A DNA stretch of 56,336 nucleotides from Flavobacteriaceae bacterium (GTDB lineage: Bacteria > Bacteroidota > Bacteroidia > Flavobacteriales > Flavobacteriaceae), in the NCBI GenBank assembly GCA_021151665.1, contig JAGKWW010000016.1:1-56336 (forward strand). Direction: 5' to 3'. The notes beneath the pieces are model-generated. The model was not told the DNA's origin. It ran no database searches and worked only from the letters and a program-made list of their open reading frames with translations. This document shows, in pieces, positions 52,386 through 56,336 of this stretch (the stretch's first letter is position 1; every line of letters starts with the position of its first letter). Position numbers and translations under genes: made by a program.

Positions 52386-53552
52386 ATTTTGGGCTGTGCC
52401 CTTCGAACATAGCCAGCACCGCCTTCAAAGATCCGGCGGAATGCATGATTTCACCATTGTCCAGAGATTCCTTGGCGGCCAGAGCAGCTCTTTGCCGCAT
52501 TGCTGTCTCGTAGCCTGATATCGCCTCTTGCAAGGTACTGAATTTATAAGATGTGAGGTTCCTGCTCAGTTCAAGCGCATCAAGCATTGCCATGTTCACT
52601 CCCTCCCCTGCAAATGGCGGCATTACATGTGCTGCATCTCCAAGTAATGCAAGGTTAGGCTTTGACTGCCATTCCTGGCCAATGGGCGCGCAATAAATCG
52701 GCCTTGGGATGAACGGTTCTGATGCGTTGGCAAAGAGTTCCTGCCAGATATCACTCCAGCCCTCGTATTTTTCTTTGAACCAGTTTAGCACCTCGGCATT
52801 TTCGGTGAAGTTGACCCCAGTTTTACCCGCCCAGTCTGCGTCTGCCTTAAAACTCGCATAAAAACCTATTTCGCCATTTCCTTTCTGTCCCATGAGTATA
52901 TTCCGCCCGTTGCCAAAAGCCATGATCTTACCCCCTGCAAGAAGTTCGTTTATCCGGGGTACCCTCTCCAACGGCTTATATATAACCCCTCAAGCATCAT
53001 CACGCCCGTGTAAAACGGACGTATCGTTGTAACATAAGGGCGTATCCTCGAATTGGCACCATCTGCAGCAACAACAAGATCGGCATATACTGAGTTGCCG
53101 TCTTTAAAGTATAGCAACCACCCCTCACCTTCCGGCTCCATAGAAAGGAAATGACTCCCCCAAACTACTGTTCCCGGATTTAGAGATTCCAGTAGGATTT
53201 TCCGTAACATGCCCCGGTCTATCTCGGGCCGAAAATTGGGTTCGCCAAAGTTTTCGGCAGCCTTGCCCATGTGGTCGCTATACAACACCTCGGCTTGCGG
53301 ATTCATTATTTTCTTGCGGTCGGCGCCGGGCATATAATTTTTCCGAAACTCCTCCATCAGGCCAGCCTCTTCCAGAGCGGCAAGCCCTGATCCGGCATGC
53401 AGGTCGAGTGGCGAGCCCTGCACCCGCACATACTGATCTGTATCCCGCTCATAAACCGTTACGCTTACACCTTTATTCTGCAATAACCTGGCGAGTGAAA
53501 GCCCGCCGGGGCCGCCGCCCACTATGGCAACCGTTTTATTTTGTAGTAACAT
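52384..53552 (-). pseudogene. FAD-dependent monooxygenase (TetX-like), broken by a -1 frameshift
   Basis: Two overlapping frames together give a normal class A flavin monooxygenase of about 390 residues, in the group that includes TetX. The 5' part (53552-52950) has KTVAIVGGGPGGLSLARLLQ, RVQGSPLDLHAGSGLAALEE and DLVVAADGANSRIRPYVT. The 3' part (up to about 52990, to 52384) has ERVPRINELLAGGKIMAFGN, QKGNGEIGFYASFKADADW, and the FAD motif LLGDAAHVMPPFAGEGVNMA. The frame changes at the run of four G (plus-strand C at 52986-52989); five Gs would give EGVIYKPLERVPRIN in one frame. It could be a real mutation, a sequencing error, or -1 slippage. TetX-like similarity does not show tetracycline activity. 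An AraC regulator precedes it by 27 bases. Confidence 0.8.
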
Positions 53553-53579
53553 TTGTCCTTATTTTTAGTTGGAACAAAA

Positions 53580-54329
53580 CTACTGCTGCTTTAAAACAGA
53601 TAATAGTACAAATCGGTCATTGGCATTTTTAAAGAGCTCTTTTGGCGGAAGGCCCGAGAATTTCTTTATCTCTTTAATAAAATGGTTCTGATCGGCAAAA
53701 TTAAGTTCCGGCGAGAGCCGTCCGTTAGCAATGTGGGCCAGCGAGGCGCGAAACCTGAGTATGTTGCAATATTCTTTTAAGGATAAACCGAACCTGGATG
53801 AAAAATACCTGTTGATCTGCCGTGGGCTCCACCCTATCTCATCTGCTAATTCTGCGATTTTTACCTCACCATTTGACAAATAAATGAGATCGAACAGCTG
53901 CCGCTTCCGCTCGTCCACTTTCTTTGGGAGCAACCCCATCATTTTATCGCTAGCCTTTTTGCAAAAGGCTTCAAAGTCTGCAAGGTCTCTACTATTGAAA
54001 CCCCAAAAATTATCCGGTAAATACCGGGCACTGTTTACTACATCTGCAATAGATACGTTTAGAAGATATTCGACTGCGAGGGGTTTAAAGTTGATATCGA
54101 AGAATAAAGTCCCTGGGCCAATGCAGCGTTGCTTGGGCGCTGTTTCGAGCCCGGTAAGTAATATACGGAAAGGCCCGCCTTCTGTTTTATGTAAAAACAG
54201 GTCAATCTTACCGTCGGGTATTACAACTACCTCTTTCGCTTTACCAGGCCCCAGGCTAAACATCCCGAAGCTTTCTACAAAGCAGGAAAGCTCCCCTGGC
54301 GGTTTTATGAAGTTGTAGTGCAGTGGCAT
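53580..54329 (-). CDS. AraC-family transcriptional regulator
   Basis: A 249-residue regulator with an N-terminal ligand-sensing domain (MPLHYNFIKPPGELSCFVES and the later FKPLAVEYLLNV fit the DUF6597/AraC-type cupin domain). The C-terminal double helix-turn-helix is seen in IAELADEIGWSPRQINRYFS and FADQNHFIKEIKKFSGLPPK. It lies immediately upstream of the flavin monooxygenase in the same direction (27 bases), so they likely form an operon. It may control the monooxygenase; the inducer is unknown. Confidence 0.85.
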   Translation of the reverse strand: MPLHYNFIKPPGELSCFVESFGMFSLGPGKAKEVVVIPDGKIDLFLHKTEGGPFRILLTGLETAPKQRCIGPGTLFFDINFKPLAVEYLLNVSIADVVNSARYLPDNFWGFNSRDLADFEAFCKKASDKMMGLLPKKVDERKRQLFDLIYLSNGEVKIAELADEIGWSPRQINRYFSSRFGLSLKEYCNILRFRASLAHIANGRLSPELNFADQNHFIKEIKKFSGLPPKELFKNANDRFVLLSVLKQQ

Positions 54330-54453
54330 ATATATTTATGGTATATGTGCGGGCTTGCGGTAATTATTGATATGTTACCCTTATTAGGTAGTTGCAGATA
54401 TTTACTGAAGATTGCCACCACCTAAAGCAGCAGACAATTTAAATACGCCCGGC

Positions 54454-56212
54454 TTAATTGCTAATTATTTTAATCGCTTCATCCAATAAATAATCTGTTT
54501 TATTTAAAAGATTTTCAGGCGTTAAGGGCATGTATTTATTAATACGTACACCTTTGCGCTGGGCATTGGTTCCGTCAGTGTAAAAAATAGCATTCCCCGT
54601 AAAATTCACTTTATAGCCTCCCGGGAGCATAAACATCTTTTCGTCACCATCCGCACCTGCCGATTGTTCTCCTATGGTTATACTCCGGGGAAAAATATTC
54701 TGCAGGTTCATCACATTCCATTCACTCATGCTTAACGTTTCAGAATTTACAATAATTACTACCTTTCCTTTATAGAAGCCACCATCGGCTCTGACATCAG
54801 GATGGTTATACGTTTCGTAATTATCATTCAGTATAAAAGTACCGACTTCTGTTTTATTGACCTCAAAATAATCGGCAAAGCGATTGGGATACCTGCCAAA
54901 ACTCTTAAAGAAGGTAAACACAAAGCCACCCCAATCAGGATAATCACGCATATCCAGGATAATTCCCTTTTGGCGTGCTGCTATACCCAATATGCTATCC
55001 ATGGTACTGTACAGTTTATCATCAGGTACCGTCTCGATAAAGCGATAGGTTTCTCCTATCTTAAAATATGCAATGCCGCCGGGAAGTATGTCAAGGTTCC
55101 TGTCTGTTCGCCTGTCAGGCACTGCATTTTTAATATAGTTAGTAAGCCGTGTTACATTGGCGGCATCACGGTTATGGATAAATTCCACAACAGTATTACG
55201 CTCTGCACCCTTTCGCTTAACGGTCAGCCTGAAAGCTTTTTCATCCGACTGCCACACCAGGTTTTTAAGATAATCTGATAAATAATGCCGTAAAGTTGGC
55301 CCGTTTGACAGTGACAGCCATTTCGCTGTCCTGTTGACTAAAGTAGTAACGATTTCACCATTAACCGCTAAAATAGCATCACCAACATTGATGTCCGCTT
55401 TTGCGCAATAGTCCGGGAGAATAATTTCCGTTACAATGATCCTGTCATCAAACACAACATATTTAAACGGTGGGAAGAAACTATTCTTAAAAATTTTCTC
55501 CCTGAATTTTACCTGTTTTATGAATTTGAAGGCGTGTGTATCATCAAATGAAGCTATCAGTTCCAGCAAGATAGCCTCGTGTTCCTCACGTGTGTTGCAG
55601 GCAGCTGCTAACGGAAGTTTATTCTTTAATACACTGTCAAAATTCTTATCCATGAGGTACTTGTGCGGAAACAGGTAATCTACCGCGCCCTGTATCTTAG
55701 CCAGGGTTAGCATACGGTATTTATATGGTATATTTTCCATTACCGGAAACGAGTACGCGGGCTCGTTTGGTATTTCGCTGCTGTAGCGAACATCAGGAAT
55801 GTAGTGATGAATGCTGTCGGTGTAACGGTGATTGAAGATATTGGTAAGCCTTTTCCTGTTTTCTCTGTTAAATAGGCCGCCCGGGGCGAACCATTTATGA
55901 TCCCTGTTTTTGGTAAGCAATTTTACCTTGCTTTTTCGGGCTATTTTATTTTCTGCTTTCGGAAGCTTATCTAAAAAAGAATGGATCACGGCATTAAATT
56001 CTTCTGCTGTTTTTACCCGATCAACCGTATTAATGTTATGCAGGAATAAAGTATCTGCGTTAATCCGGCCGCTCGCGACAGACGGGTGGGTAATATTTTA
56101 CGTAGTTCCAAACCTTAAAAAAGTTTATCTGGATTTCTACCTGGGTAAGGTTCTGCGCTGCGATTGGCAAAGTTGTGCTAATCAGGATAAGAAGGGCAGC
56201 TATTTTTTTCAT
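54454..56212 (-). pseudogene. Exported S41-family peptidase with PDZ domain, frameshifted near the 5' end
   Basis: The 5' part (from ATG at 56212) encodes a signal peptide (KKIAALLILISTTLPIAAQ) and QINFFKVWNYVKYY, then hits a stop after 34 more bases. The rest of the gene continues in another frame; SGRINADTLFLHNINTVDRV follows directly when one base is removed from the CCC on the minus strand (plus-strand GGG 56088-56090). This restores HPSVASGRIN, as in S41 proteases. The long part (from 55989 if translated alone, 511 residues) has a PDZ segment CAKADINVGDAILAVNGEIV, and S41 motifs KGIILDMRDYPDW and IIVNSETLSMSEWNVMNL, with Ser in SETLSMSE. The intact protein would be about 585 residues. 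Confidence 0.8.
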
Positions 56213-56336
56213 AGTTGATGACTGTGAAAACAAAGCTAAAACTTTAATCTAAAGCTGAATGGATTCAAAGGTTTAGTTATGACCCATGCTGAATGGAAAA
56301 CGGAATATGATAAAAAGTATTTACACAGAATTTGAT

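Noticed and set aside
52384..53552. The TetX-like gene as an antibiotic resistance gene
   Set aside because: The fold and motifs match the broad flavin monooxygenase group; the gene is frameshifted and there is no mobile-element context, so resistance is not supported.
56279..56335. A short plus-strand frame starting ATG-ACC-CAT near the window end (18 codons)
   Set aside because: It ends at a stop within the window, has no recognisable family and no clear promoter, so it is not supported as a gene. It might be the start of a frameshifted gene, which cannot be judged here.

Overview
The window looks like chromosomal DNA of a flavobacterium (Bacteroidota, probably Flavobacteriaceae). The evidence is type IX secretion and gliding genes (porU, porV, gldJ), exported proteins with type A and type B T9SS sorting domains, a SusC-less but TonB-rich envelope gene set, and repeated promoters of the Bacteroidota form TTG-N18..22-TAnnTTTG. 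G+C looks moderate by eye (not counted). No rRNA, tRNA, CRISPR array, insertion sequence or prophage was recognised. No gap between genes exceeds about 210 bases.

Layout. 1-7.7 kb: a PQQ-type sugar dehydrogenase lipoprotein followed by a TonB receptor resembling the PQQ receptor PqqU/YncD, then a DctA-like dicarboxylate carrier, an MFS exporter and a GH130 mannoside phosphorylase-like enzyme. 7.8-12.2 kb: purK-purE, a two-gene ParE/RelE-type toxin-antitoxin unit, and an M3 oligopeptidase. 12.2-15.4 kb: a GbsR-type regulator and a DCC-thioredoxin-like/TIGR01777 gene pair; near-identical palindromes sit over both promoters. A UbiA-like membrane protein converges on them. 15.5-23.2 kb: gcvP, a group III truncated haemoglobin behind a large palindrome, a KAS III-like enzyme, a flippase and two family 2 glycosyltransferases. 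23.3-30.3 kb: MlaE/MlaF-like ABC genes, a 1417-residue T9SS type B surface protein, and mannose-1-phosphate guanylyltransferase.

30.4-34.1 kb: SprT-like, SDR, M28 peptidase, a small membrane protein, AlkB-like and leucine-rich repeat genes. 34.1-37.5 kb: pyruvate dehydrogenase E2 and E1-alpha (no E1-beta here), then cytidine deaminase. 37.5-44.5 kb: porV, porU and, divergently, gldJ, the T9SS core. 44.5-48.4 kb: murF, then an ECF sigma factor, a single-pass anti-sigma-like protein and a coiled-coil plus beta-barrel protein, preceded by an ECF-type promoter. 48.4-52.4 kb: a DUF1508-like protein, a long RluA-type pseudouridine synthase and a T9SS-exported endonuclease/phosphatase-fold protein. 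52.4-56.2 kb: a TetX-like flavin monooxygenase and an S41 protease, each broken by a one-base shift at a homopolymer, with an AraC regulator between them.

The strongest leads are the paired GbsR-type operators, the ECF/anti-sigma/barrel operon, the PQQ dehydrogenase plus PqqU-like receptor pair, and the two single-base frameshifts. Nothing here proves a wholly new system; most genes fall into known families.
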